Source: Maylandia zebra
Taxonomy: Eukaryota; Chordata; Actinopteri; Cichliformes; Cichlidae
Direction: 5' to 3'
Assembly (NCBI RefSeq): GCF_041146795.1
Contig: NC_135185.1
Span: 9,627,029-9,691,028, forward strand
DNA length: 64,000 bases
Shown here: positions 13,001 to 22,802 of the stretch, in pieces
How positions within the stretch are numbered: position 1 is the stretch's first letter
Layout: each line of letters begins with the position of its first letter
Position numbers and translations under genes: made by a program
Notes under the pieces: model-generated
What the model was told of the DNA's origin: nothing
Database searches by the model: none
The model's input: only the letters and a program-made list of their open reading frames with translations

Positions 13001-16000
13001 ACTTATTTTCCACCCTAATTTACGAATAAATTCTTTACAAATCCTACCATGTGAATTCATGGATTTTTTTTTCACATTCTGTCTCTCACAGTTGAAGTGT
13101 ACCTCTGGTGCAAATTACTGACCTCTGTCATCATTTTAAGTGCGGGAACTTGCACAATCGGTGGCTGACTAAATACTTTTTTGCCCCACTGTATATATGT
13201 GTGTGTTATGAGAGTGTAAGTAATGTGGATGTCTAAGTTGTGAGATAAAATTGAGGCACAGGTGGCCAGAAGGGGACAGAGGGGGGGGAATGTCTCCCCT
13301 GCACCCTGGTGAGACACCCGCACCCCAAGGCCCTACCTGTGTGGGTGAGTGTGGTGGAGCGGGAAGAGGGAGGTAGCCGGGGATGGGGAGGAAAAGGAGG
13401 GAGGGGAGGATGCCCCTCCCTAGGGCCAGCTCCCCCGCTGACCCCAGTAGGCACCCCCTTCCTCTGGTACCCACCAAGGCAAGCCAATCACATTCAGACC
13501 TGCTGACTGCATGTCTGTGGACAGTGGGAGGAGCCACATGTGTCCATCCATCCATCCATCCTCATCCGCTTTGTCCGGGGCCGGGTCGCGGGGGCAGCAG
13601 CCTAAGCAAAGAGGCCCAGACCTCCCTCTCCCCATCCACCTCCTCCAGCTTATCCGGGGGAATACCAAGGCGTTCCCAGGCCAGCCGAGAGATATAATCT
13701 CTCCAGCGTGTCCTGGGTCTGCCCCGGGGCCTCCTCCCGGTGGGACATGCCTGGAACACCTCACCCAGGAGGCGCCCAGGGGGCATCCTTGTCAGATGCC
13801 CGAACCACCTCAGCTGGCTCCTTTCGATGTGGAGCAGCAGCTGCTCTACTCTGAGCCCCTCCCGGATGGCCGAACTTCTCACCCTATCTCTAAGGGAGAG
13901 GCCAGACACCCTTCGGAGGAAGCTCATTTCTGCCGCTTGTATCCGCGATCTCGTTCTTTCGGTCACTACCCACAGCTCGTGGCCATAGGTGAGGGTAGGG
14001 ACGTAGACCGACCGGTAAATTGAGAGCTTTGCTTTTACACTCAGCTCCCTCTTCACCACGACGGACCGGTGCAGCGTCCGCATTACTGCAGCTGCAGCCC
14101 CAATCCGTCTGTCGATCTCCGGCTCCCTTCTCCCATCACTCGCGAACAAGACCCCGAGATACTTGAACTCCTCCACTTGGGGCAGGAACTCATCCCCGAC
14201 CCGGAGTGGGCACTCCACCCTTTTCCGGCTGAGAACCATGGCCTCAGATTTGGAGGTGCTGATCCTCATTCCCGCTGCTTCACACTCGGCTGCGAACCGT
14301 TCCAGTGCGAGCTGGAGGCCCTCACCCGATGAAGCCAACAGAACCACATCATCCACAAAAATCAGAGATGAGATTCTGAGGCCACCAAAGCGAAAGCCCT
14401 CCGCCACTTGGCTGTGCCTAGAAATCCTGTCCATAAAAATTATGAACAGAACCGGTGACAAAGGGCAGCCCTGGCGGAGCCCATCACCCACCGGGAACGA
14501 GTCCGACTTATTGCCGGCAATGCGAACCAAGCTCTTGCAACGGTTGTATAGGGATCGAATGGCCCGTAGCAATGGGCCAGACACCCCATATTCCCGCAAC
14601 ACCTCCCACAGGACACCCCGAGGGACACGGTCGAATGCCTTCTCCAAGTCCACAAAAAACATGTAGACTGGTTGGGCAAACTCCCATGCACCCTCAAGTA
14701 TCCTGGAGAGGATAAAGAGCTGGTCCAGTGTTCCGCGACAAGGACGGAAACCGCATTGTTCCTCCTGTATCTGAGGTTCGACTAACAGACGAACTCTCCG
14801 TTCCAGCACCCTGGCATAGACTTTCCCAGGGAGGCTGAGGAGTGTGATCCCCCTGTAGTTGGAACACACCCTCCGGTCCCCTTTCTTAAAGATGGGGACC
14901 ACCACCCCGGTCTGCCAGTCCACAGGTACTGCCCCTGATCTCCACGCAACATTGCAGAGGCGTGTCAACCAGGACAGCCCTACAACGTCCAGAGCCTTCA
15001 GGAACTCGGGGCGGACCTCATCAACACCAGGGGCTCTGCCACCAAGGAGTTGTTTAACTGCCTCAGTGACCTCGCCCCCGGAAATTGGCGGGTCATTCCC
15101 CTCATCCCCAGACTCTGCTTCCTCCTCGGAAGACGTGTCAGTGGGATTAAGGAGGTCCTCGAAGTATTCCTTCCACCGCCTGACAATTTTCTCAGTCGAC
15201 GTCAGCAGCGCTCCGCCAGCACTATACACAGTGCAGGTAGAGCACCGCTTTCCCCTCCTGAGACGTCTGACGGTTTGCCAGAATCTCTTCGAGGCAGTCC
15301 GAAAGTCTTTTTCCATGGCCTCTCCGAACTCCTCCCACACCCGAGTTTTTGCTTCAGCCACTGTCCGCTTGGCCTGTCGATACCTGTCGGCTGCCTCCGG
15401 AGTCCCACAGGCTAACCAAGCCCGATAGGACTCCTTCTTCAGCCTAGTGGCTCCCTTCACCTCTGGTATCCACCATTTGGTTCGGGGATTACCACCACGG
15501 CAGGCACCAACCACCTTGCGGCCGCAGCTCAATGCAGCAGCTTCGGCAATGGAGACGCTGAACATGGTCCATTCGGACTCAATGTCCCCAGTCTCCCTCG
15601 GAATGCTGTTGAAGCTCTGCCGGAGGTGTGCGTTGAAGATCTCGCGGACTGGGGCCTCTGCTAGACGTTCCCAGCACACCCTCACTACGCGTTTAGGTGC
15701 ACCAGGTCTGTCCAGCGTCTTCCCCCGCCACCTGATCCAACTCACCACCAGGTGGTGATCAGTTGACAGCTCAGCCCCTCTCTTTACCCGAGTGTCCAGA
15801 ACATATTGTCGCAGGTCTGCTGATACGATTACAAAATCGATCATCGACCTACGGCCTAGAGCGTCCTGGTGCCACGTGCACTTATGGACACTCTTATGTT
15901 CGAACAGGGTGTTCGTTGTGGCCAAACTGTGATTAGCACAGAAGTCCAATAACAGAGCACCGCTCGGGTTCAGATCAGGGAGGCCGTTCCTCCCAATCAC

Positions 16001-19000
16001 GCCCCTCCAGGTCTCGCTGTCGTTACCCACGTGAGCATTGAAGTCTCCCAGCAGGACAACAGAGTCTCCAGGTGGAGCACCCTCCAGCACCCCCCCCCCC
16101 CCCCCCCCCCCAGGGACTCTAAGAAGGCTGGGTACTCTGAACTGCCACTCGGCGCATAAGCGCAGATGACAGTCAGGACCTGTTCCCCGACCCTAAGGCG
16201 CAGGGAACAAACCCTCTCGTCCACCGGGAAAAACCCCAACGTACCGGCAGCAAGCCGAGGGGATATTAGGATACCCACCCCAGCCCGCCGCCTCTCACCA
16301 AGGGCAACTCCAGACTGAGACAGAGTCCAGCCCCTCTCCAGGAGACTGGTTCCAGAGCCCAAGCCATGTGTAGAGGTGAGCCCGACTATATCTAGCCGGT
16401 ACCTCTCAACCTCACGCACTAACTCAGGCTCCTTCCCCACCAGAGAGGTGACATTCCATGTCCCTATTGCCAGTCTTGGCAGCCGGGGGTCAGTCCGCCA
16501 GGGCCTCCGCTCCTGGCCGCCACCCAGCACACAATGCACCCGACCCCTATGGCGCCTCCTGCGGGTGGTGGGCCTGCGGGAGGATGGGCCCATGTCTCCT
16601 CTTCGGGCTGTGCCCGGCCGGGCCCCATGGACTAAGGCCCGGCCACCAGACGCTCGCCCTCGGGCACCCTCCCCAGGCCTGGCTCCAGGGCGAGGCCCCG
16701 GTAACCCTATCCCGGGCAGGGTAAACTGTTCCCTCGGTGTCCTTTTCATAAGGGTCTTATGAATCGCTCTTTGTCTGGTCCCTCACCCAGGGCCAATTTG
16801 CCATGGGAGACCCTACCAGGGGGCAAAAGCCCCCAGACAACATAGCCCCTGGGATCCCTGTGACACACAAACCCCTCCACCACGATAAGGTAGCGATTCA
16901 AGGAGGAGGAGCCACATGTGTGCACAGTAAAAGTCTAAGTGTGAGAATTATTACTGGAAGGTCTTAAACAAGGTTATAAGATTCAACGTCACCTCAAACG
17001 GCATCTCGGTGAAATCATTTGTAAAGTAACTAAATTTAGGATTTAGAAACTACGTAAGAAGACAGATGTTCTCCGCTCAAAGCAAAGACGTTGCAGCTGC
17101 ATGCGAGACTGTAAGAATCTCCAACTGTGGCAGAATCTCTCAGACAGTCAACCGCTGCCTGGTAAAAACACGGCTGTTAGACAAAGGAAAGGGACCCAGC
17201 AGGGAACCCTGAGGTACTCCGTGAGTTCTGTAGCTCTAGTCTTGGTCAGTTTGGAGGTTTTAGTGAATCTGTTTGTGGTTTGTGTGGACTGTAATATCTG
17301 CTCTGAACTTCTAAACTGTGTTTCTGGCAGACATCCTCCACGTTACAATAATTAAAAAAATATTAATTTTATTATTAAAAAATGAAATTAAAATGTTTTC
17401 AAACTGTTAAAAAATCTAAACTTAAACCAGAAAATCCTATGCTGAAGCTAAAATACACTCAGAGTTTAAAATAACCTGAAACTCATTTAGTTAACGGACG
17501 TATTTGAGACAAAGCACAGGTGAAGATAACCACATGGCAGGAAGTCAAACTAAAAGTCAAAGTAAAACAGGAAACTCAAAGTAACAGAAGACTCAGAGAC
17601 ACACGCAATGATAAAACCAAAACTGAATCCAGAAACAAATCTCTGTACATTACAAAAAACCGTATGCAGGCGAGTGAGCGCTCAGACCTCTCTGCTTCTC
17701 TGCAGGACTTCCTGACGATATGCTGCCCCGAGATCGGAGCCAACCCCAAAACTCTGGGCGTCCTCCCCATGACCACCATCCAGCAGCTCTCTGAGCAGTG
17801 CGCCGCACGCTTCGAACAAGGTAACCCCACGTCGGCCGTCACGGCGGGGACAACGCAAAGCAGCTTTCTTCCTCTGGCAGTCAGAATCAGTGAACATCAG
17901 CACACATCTGCTCAGATGAAGCTCTTCACACACAGCAGATTGGCTCTCTGGGTTTTCCTGTTGGTGCACTGCCAGCTCTCACCTAAAAAAAGTAAAAGTG
18001 TGCGTGTTAGTCCCCATAGGGAAATAGTTCCTCTGCATTTAACCCATTCACCCAGTGAAGCAGTAGGCAGCCACCAGTGCAGCGCCCGGGGAGCAGTGTG
18101 TAGGGACGGTACCTTGCTCAGGGGTACCTCAGGGTAGCCGTTCAGTGGAGTCGAACCCCCGACCTTCCAATCATGGGGCCACCACTCTACCTACTGAGCT
18201 ATCCCTGCCCACCTGGGGTCACCTATCTGCGTCACGGTGGCTGCAGTTAAGTGGAGACAGGCTTGCACCCACGAGGCAACCTGTGCAGTCACCGTGTGAT
18301 TGACAGGGGGTTACTCAGAGGGAGCTACATGCGTAACCTCCGGGTGACCCCAGGTCACTGCGACTACTTCCAGTTGGAAAAGTGAAAATATTCAAAGCAA
18401 CCTCTGAACAATCAGTTTTTTCCTGGCAGGTGGCTGCAGCCTTGTTTTTGAGATCGTCTCTTCTTATTGTGTCGTTTTGGTTAACGATAGTTCTAAGATA
18501 AAAATCAGAGGCATCGTCCGACCTGCTCGATGTACTCCAGCATCACCTGGAGGTTCATCTTTTTGAAATAAAATATTATCAATCAAGAGAAGAGTAAGAA
18601 AATCAAACCAGGCTCCAGACGTCCGGTCCTGATCCATCTCCTCCTATCCCAGCATCCTCCTCTGCATGTCCTTCTTCTGCATCCATGAACCTACTCTGAG
18701 GTCTTCCTCTGTTCCATCTTCATCCTCCACCCTCCCTCATCTGCACATGCTCAGACCCTCTGACTGAGCGGCCCCTGTTGCTCACTCTCAGTGAACACCT
18801 TCAGCTCCACCGTCTCCACCTTTAAACCTTCTTTCCCTCCTGCTGCTGTCCTTGTGTCACGCTCATCTCCACCCCCTCCACCCGCTCCGCCCTGCCTGCA
18901 CTCCACCTCTCTTGTGTTCTGTCTGCTGACCCGTGTATTCCAGCTCCCTCGCCGACTTTGCGTTGGCTTTCTTGCAATAATCTGCTGGCTGTTTCTTGCT

Positions 19001-19392
19001 TTGTGAGGCGATGGAGGACACCATGTGTTCCTCTCTGGTTTGGTTTTTACTGCCATGCTGCGACCAGTTTGGACATGTTGGTTCCTGTCTGAGCAGGAAG
19101 TGACTCGTGTTTCTCCTCTGCAGACTCCTACACCCTCAGCGTGTACATCGATGGCATCCATCATCCCGTGGCCCAAACAGAGCTTGCCCTCAGCGTGAAG
19201 AGTGGCTGCCAGCCAGGAGCCTACTGCTTCGTCTATCACCCTGCCGATCAACCCACCGACGCCCCGCCCCGCCGCACCTGTCCCCTTGACCCGCCGCCGG
19301 CTCCACCTGCAGAATGCTTCATCCCTGCAGACATGGCGCCCGCTGACACCGAGGAGCCCAGGGTGAAGGAGGAGAGCCTGATCAGCTTGTAG
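4091..19392 (+). CDS. Ras and Rab interactor (RIN) family protein, C-terminal nine exons
   Basis: RIN proteins are Rab5 guanine-nucleotide exchange factors working downstream of Ras in endocytosis. Exons by splice sites: 4091-5129, 6344-6524, 6619-6790, 6958-7079, 7260-7446, 7731-7862, 7946-8112, 17706-17820 and 19124-19392 (stop TAG). Phases agree across all junctions, giving about 793 residues. Exon 1 is a Pro-rich, highly charged linker with SH3-ligand-like PPPRPP and PVPPPRRKP runs. Exons 2-4 form the RIN-homology region ([20 protein letters not shown]). Exons 5-7 are the VPS9 domain: [42 protein letters not shown], then [10 protein letters not shown] carrying the conserved Tyr and Thr. 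Exons 8-9 resemble a Ras-association domain. The start and any SH2 exons lie upstream of the window or were not seen. Whether it is rin1, rin2 or rin3 is not decided; the C-terminal RA part differs clearly from RIN2 as I recall it. Confidence 0.88.
5130..6343 (+). other. RIN-family intron after the Pro-rich exon
   Basis: GT at 5130 and a CTTTCTTTCCAG acceptor ending at 6343. I see no further gene or recognisable repeat. The short open frames here lack family motifs. Confidence 0.6.
8919..10260 (-). mobile_element. Tc1-like DNA transposon, internally deleted, with very long inverted repeats
   Basis: Flanked by TA (8917-8918, 10261-10262). The ends CACTCAACAAAAATATA and its complement begin inverted repeats of about 240-290 bases: about 8919-9200 pairs with about 9975-10260, including TGGACGTAGAGACC and CCACCTCACAGGTGTG. 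The inside encodes a broken transposase on the minus strand, so the copy is non-autonomous. It sits inside the L1 fragment and is therefore younger than it. Confidence 0.88.
9227..10034 (-). pseudogene. Broken Tc1-like transposase
   Basis: Two minus-strand frames together cover most of the protein. 10034-9471 gives the N-terminal helix-turn-helix region ([20 protein letters not shown], then [19 protein letters not shown]) and the first catalytic Asp in [17 protein letters not shown]. 9574-9227 gives the C-terminal part with the catalytic Glu ([20 protein letters not shown]). The stretch between, which should hold the second Asp, is missing, and the frame shifts there. The protein cannot be active. 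Confidence 0.82.
11588..13191 (-). mobile_element. Complete Tc1-like transposon with an intact transposase
   Basis: Flanked by TA on both sides (11586-11587 and 13192-13193). Terminal repeats start CAGTGGGGCAAAAAAGTA and run about 75 bases through GTGCAAGTTCCCCCACCTAA, with a few mismatches at the other end. A second imperfect repeat (TCACAGTTGAAGTGTACCTC, ACATGGTAGGATTTGTAAAG) continues the inverted pairing inward to about 11760 and 13020. This gives the long-TIR layout with internal binding-site-like repeats. It is inserted in the L1 fragment, at its CCTATA sequence. Confidence 0.9.
11804..12826 (-). CDS. Tc1/mariner transposase, uninterrupted
   Basis: 340 codons, the usual length for Tc1 transposases (about 340). 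It catalyses cut-and-paste transposition into TA sites. Residues 1-55 form the first helix-turn-helix ([20 protein letters not shown]). A second DNA-binding helix set follows to about residue 115, with [10 protein letters not shown], a basic nuclear-localisation-like linker, between. The catalytic triad is visible: Asp in [13 protein letters not shown], Asp in [12 protein letters not shown], and Glu in [15 protein letters not shown], spaced 34 residues after the second Asp (DD34E). No stop or frameshift is present, so activity is possible. Key residues are intact, but activity is not proven. Confidence 0.92.
   Translation of the reverse strand: MAKTKELSKDTRKSIVDLHQTGKSESTIGKQLGVKKSTVGAIIRKWKTYKTTDNLPRSGAPRKISSRGVKMIMRMVSKDPRTTRGDLMNDLQRAGTKVTKVTISNTLQRQGIKSRSARRVPLLKPVHVQARLMFAREHMDDTAEDWENVMWSDETKVELFGINSTRRVWRKKNTELHPKNTIPTVKHGGGNIMLWGCFSAKGTGRLIRVKDRMNGAMYREILSQNLLPSLRTLKMKRGWVFQHDNDPKHTARATKEWLRKKHLKVLEWPSQSPDLNPIENLWRELKVRVARRQPQNITALEKICMEEWAKIPATVCANLVKTYSKRLTSVIANKGYVTKY
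13562..16749 (-). pseudogene. RTE/Rex3 endonuclease-reverse transcriptase polyprotein, one frameshift
   Basis: 16749-15997 encodes the N-terminal AP-endonuclease half ([28 protein letters not shown]). 16090-13562 (842 codons) continues with [21 protein letters not shown], the RT ([56 protein letters not shown]) and the C-terminal domain ([10 protein letters not shown]). The YADD box reads FVDD, as in many RTE elements. The two frames are separated by a run of 22 C at 16090-16111, where slippage has shifted the frame. Apart from this the RT part is open, so the damage may be recent or an assembly artefact. Confidence 0.85.
16090..16111. repeat. Homopolymer C(22) inside the Rex3-like coding region
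   Basis: A run of 22 C (22 G on the coding strand), encoding a Gly string at the frameshift. Homopolymers of this length are prone to slippage and to sequencing error. Confidence 0.95.
16922..17705 (+). other. RIN-family intron after the LINE insertions
   Basis: AT-rich intron sequence up to the CTTCTCTGCAG acceptor ending at 17705. I see no gene and no certain repeat. Confidence 0.5.
17986..18218 (-). mobile_element. tRNA-derived SINE
   Basis: The minus strand begins with a tRNA-like head: GGGATAGCTCAGTAGGTAGA (A box) and GGTTCGACTCC (B box). A unique body follows, ending in a short A-rich tail at 17986. A possible 7-bp target duplication, TCACCTA, lies at 17979-17985 and 18219-18225. It lies in the last RIN intron, antisense to the gene. 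Confidence 0.75.
18226..19123 (+). other. Last RIN-family intron, pyrimidine-rich half
   Basis: The stretch 18600-18960 is rich in CTCC and CTTC words (CCTCCTCTGCATGTCCTTCT) and resembles a dispersed fish repeat, but I cannot name it. The acceptor TCCTCTGCAG ends at 19123. Confidence 0.4.
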
Positions 19393-19921
19393 CTCCTCCC
19401 CCATCAGCAGCAGCGGAGATGCTGAGAGGAGGGAAGTAAAAATGAAGCGTTTCCACCTCAGGTGTCATTCGAAGCCTGACGTGGACGAGAGCACGCAGGA
19501 CAACAGGAAGTTCAGCCATGGCGAAACACGAGCAGCTTGACAAAACACAAGAAAACAAAGACAAACTGAGCTCACAGCGGGCAGGGGTCTGGAACCCCGC
19601 CCACTGCGGCAGGACTCACATGTAATGCTAGCATGCACATATATGATCATGTTTGTACTGTTTATGGCCTTTGGATACACGATGCTACTCTCTGCGACGA
19701 ATTTAACCGAAAGGGAAAGTCAAGTTTTTGGAAACGATGCGAATCATTTTCTCTAAGACCTGGAATAGTATTTAGTAAAAATGAGATATTGTGATTGGCT
19801 GAGTTAGGGGTGACTGTCTGAGGCCCGCTCGATCCCTCTGTGGTCGGGTAGACTCTGACGTCTCGTCCTCAAACAAAACCCAACCACACTCCAAAAGTCA
19901 TCTCACGCTGTCCCTGCTGTT

Positions 19922-19927
19922 AATAAA
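19922..19927 (+). terminator. Polyadenylation signal of the RIN-family gene
   Basis: AATAAA about 530 bases after the stop codon, followed by a GT-rich stretch (GCTGTGTCCTG). It is the first canonical signal downstream. It implies a 3' UTR of roughly 550 bases from 19393. Confidence 0.6.
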
Positions 19928-20243
19928 GCGCCTGTTACCAATGCTGTGTCCTGTAATGTTTCTCGCTGGGTCACAAGATCCTCAGAGTTTTACCGCTTTG
20001 GTAACACAACTCTTATTTTGAAGTTTTTGTTGCACTTTCCAGTCCTGTAGGCGCAGTGACCGAAGGCTCCATCCAAACAACTCCAACACTGATGAATCAG
20101 CAGAAATGCTGACGGTACAACAACCTCGCAGCCGCTGATATCTGGGAAGATTCAGCGTCACATGAATCAGCACAGGATCCACAGACAGGAGCTGCAGCTC
20201 TCACAGCTCAAGTTTCCCCATTTTCTTTTTTTTTTTTTTTTTT

Positions 20244-20278
<35 letters not shown>

Positions 20279-20282
<4 letters not shown>

Positions 20283-22802
20283 AATAGGACAGGGGGAATG
20301 AATGAGAGAGAGAGGGGGAGAGAAAGAAAGAAAACCCAAGGGGAGAAGAGATGGTGAGAAGGGGGGGGAAGAGAGACAAAAAAAAAAAAAAAAACTCCTG
20401 GGTCACCTGTATGGAGAAAAAACAAACAAACAAACAAACAAACAGAGGAGACAGCAAACAACAAAGAGCAACATAATAATAGAGAAAACAAAGCACCATC
20501 ACAATAAACTAGCTAGTCATAGATATCAGTATTTACTAAGTAATAAACGATATTGTGCAGCACGCAAGATAGACAGCGCACAGTGTGCTTTGAGGCAGCA
20601 GCCAAGAAAGCTTTAGTCCGCGTCTGTGAATACCCATGTGTGCATACCTGTGTGGATCAGCATGCTTGCATTCCAAAGGTTTCTCCATGTAATGATCTGC
20701 TAGGGAGTGTGGGGGGGCCACAGCCCCGTCCTCCAGGGTGTGAAGCGGGTATGGAGGAGATCAAAACTCCAGACATCCAGAGGACCCCAGAACACAAGAG
20801 ACCATGGAAGACCAACAGAGGGGCAGCCGCGCCACTGTTCCAGTAAGAGCTGAGGAGAGTCCCAGATGAGGGCTCACTCAGCAGCCGCGGAGCAGAAGCC
20901 AGGGGGGGTTGCAGTGACGCGCCCGTGAGCTCCGCCGGCCCCCAGCTGCGCCTGAGTGACCGAGCCCTAGGCCGAGAGGCCGGGGGCACCCCACCTCCAA
21001 AGGGGCCCGAGCGAGCCCCAGGCCCCAGGCCCCGACAAGCGGCCGCCAAGGAGTGAGCCGGTGTGTACCCGGACGCCCACCCCCAGACACAAAGAACCAC
21101 CAACACACCGACACCTGAGGGAGTCCGCCACCGGCAGGGGAAGTGGTGGTGGGTGGAGATAGGCCTCCAAACCTTGGAGGGCCTGAGGTGTCCCCAGAGA
21201 GGTGGCGTCTGATACCCAACCTGACATATAGACACAGACATACAGGCACACACAGACACAAACATCCATTCCCACCCTCATGCTCTCATATGCACTCACT
21301 CCACACTCAACCAACGTGGAGACAGACATAAAGAGACGCTGTACACACAATCACACTCCCCAAGCGTACTCTACAAACCGGGTCTAGGTACCCTTGCCCC
21401 TGGAGGGGGGAATTGCACCCAGACCCAGGTGGTGTTACCCTTTTCCCTGCGGTGGGGAGAGGCAGACCACCCCGACTCCGCAGCAGCAGGGAGGCCCCAC
21501 ACCCCAGACCGCAGTCGGACGGCCAACTCCTCCTACTAGCCCCCCCGCTCCAGCAGGCCGCAGAGAATGGGGGTGGGAGAAGACTCCAAACCTCCCTCCA
21601 CCCGCTCATTGTAGTGTTGATGCATATGTGTTCTAAGGTGCAATTAAAACCCAGGAGGGCATGGAGCTACCTGCCAAGGAGCAGCAGGTAAGCGCATGGT
21701 CCCTCCTGCTAGCCCTCAATGACTAAGTGTATTTAAAATTGAGAGGTGGGCAACGACGTCAGGGGTGAGGTATACACCCTGATGGTGATTTGGACTCCGT
21801 GATTGTGCCCACCCCCAAGATCCTATATGTATGTGTAATGAGAGTGTGAATAATGTGAATGTCTAAGTTGTGGGATAAAATTGAGGCAGAGGCAGCCAGA
21901 AGGGGACAGGGGGGGGGGGGTAGCCTCCTCTGCACCCTGGTGACATACCCCCACTCCAAGGCCCTGCATGTGTGGGTGGTTGTGGAGGAGCGGGAAGAGG
22001 GAGGCAGCTGGAGATGGGGAGGGAAGGAAGGGAGGGGCAGGTAACCCCTCCCTGGGGCCAGCTCCCCCGCTGACCCCAGTAGGCACTCCCACCCTCCGCG
22101 ACCCGCCAGGGAAGGGGGGCCCAGGCCCATCAGACCGGGGCCCAGTGCAGTAGCGCCCCCCGGCTCCACAGAGCCCTGGACAGTCCACCCAACCCCACCA
22201 CAGAGAAAACTGCACCCACCCCACCAACCACACATCTTCCAGACTACATAAGACGGTAAACGCCCAGGCTGAGATCTTCCTCCACCTCTCCTGTATCTCC
22301 CCCTCCTGCAGAGAGTTCCTGAGAGAAGAAAGCTCCTGCCAGATGTGACCATCCCCCCCACCAGTTGAAGAGCCCCCCAGGCGGCTCGATGCACCGGCGG
22401 CACCCTGCTCCAGGGCCGGGCCCCCATGCACCCACCCGCCCACAACCCCGGCAACACACCAACCAGGACCCGAGCCCCCGAGGCCCGGCCCGGGCCCCCG
22501 CCCAGAGACGGAGCACCCCCAGAACCTCACGCCCATCCCGGACCCACCCAGGGGCAGCCAGGTTGCCAGGTCAGTAACCCACGTCCGTCAGCACAGACCC
22601 TCCCCTAGCCCCGCTGCACGCAGCCGCGAGGAAACAGTCACCTGAGAGCCAACAGAGCCCTCAACCGGACGTGACCGCTACCCCGGGTTGAGCCCCCCAA
22701 GGAAGATGCCTCCGGGGAACCCCCCGACGCCCTAAGCCTGTCCCTACCCCCTCACCAATCACAACAGTGAAGGCGGGACCAAACTATGACCCCCCACCCC
22801 CA
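20279..22802 (-). other. Long 3' UTR of the full-length L1
   Basis: About 2.5 kb, GC-rich with CA-rich and homopolymer patches. The several long open frames here (for example 22536-21823) are by-products of GC bias. The same sequence, diverged, makes up the truncated copy at 8561-13482. Confidence 0.8.

Larger units (their letters stand above)
8561..13482 (-). mobile_element. 5'-truncated L1 LINE (3' UTR only) interrupted by two Tc1 transposons
   Basis: Flanked by the 13-bp duplication GCCAATCACATTC (8548-8560 and 13483-13495). The run of T at 8561-8571 is the poly(A) tail read on the opposite strand. The body (8571-8918, 10261-11587, 13192-13482) matches, block by block, the 3' UTR of the full-length L1 at 20227-22802. 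Shared blocks include a TTGTGCAGCACGCA block, a GTGTGGATCAGC block, a CATATAGACACAGACA block and an AAATTGAGGCA block. No ORF2 sequence is left. It lies antisense in the RIN intron. Confidence 0.85.
13544..16904 (-). mobile_element. Rex3-like (RTE clade) LINE
   Basis: Flanked by the 17-bp duplication GGAGGAGCCACATGTGT (13527-13543 and 16905-16921). The 3' end (low coordinate) is a short GATG repeat, seen as CCATCCATCCATCC on the plus strand, as described for Rex3. The minus strand carries endonuclease then RT. It is close to full coding length but frameshifted. The insertion lies 48 bases beyond the L1 target duplication, so it is adjacent to the L1 fragment and not inside it. Confidence 0.85.

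Noticed and set aside
18140..18212. Possible tRNA gene on the minus strand
   Set aside because: The A and B boxes are followed directly by a SINE body and tail, and the acceptor stem is not closed.
18751..19404. 217-codon minus-strand frame
   Set aside because: It overlaps the last RIN exon in antisense and shows no family motif.
21759..22536. Two long GC-rich minus-strand frames (232 and 237 codons)
   Set aside because: They lie in the L1 3' UTR, overlap in different frames and carry no domain. The related older copy does not conserve them.
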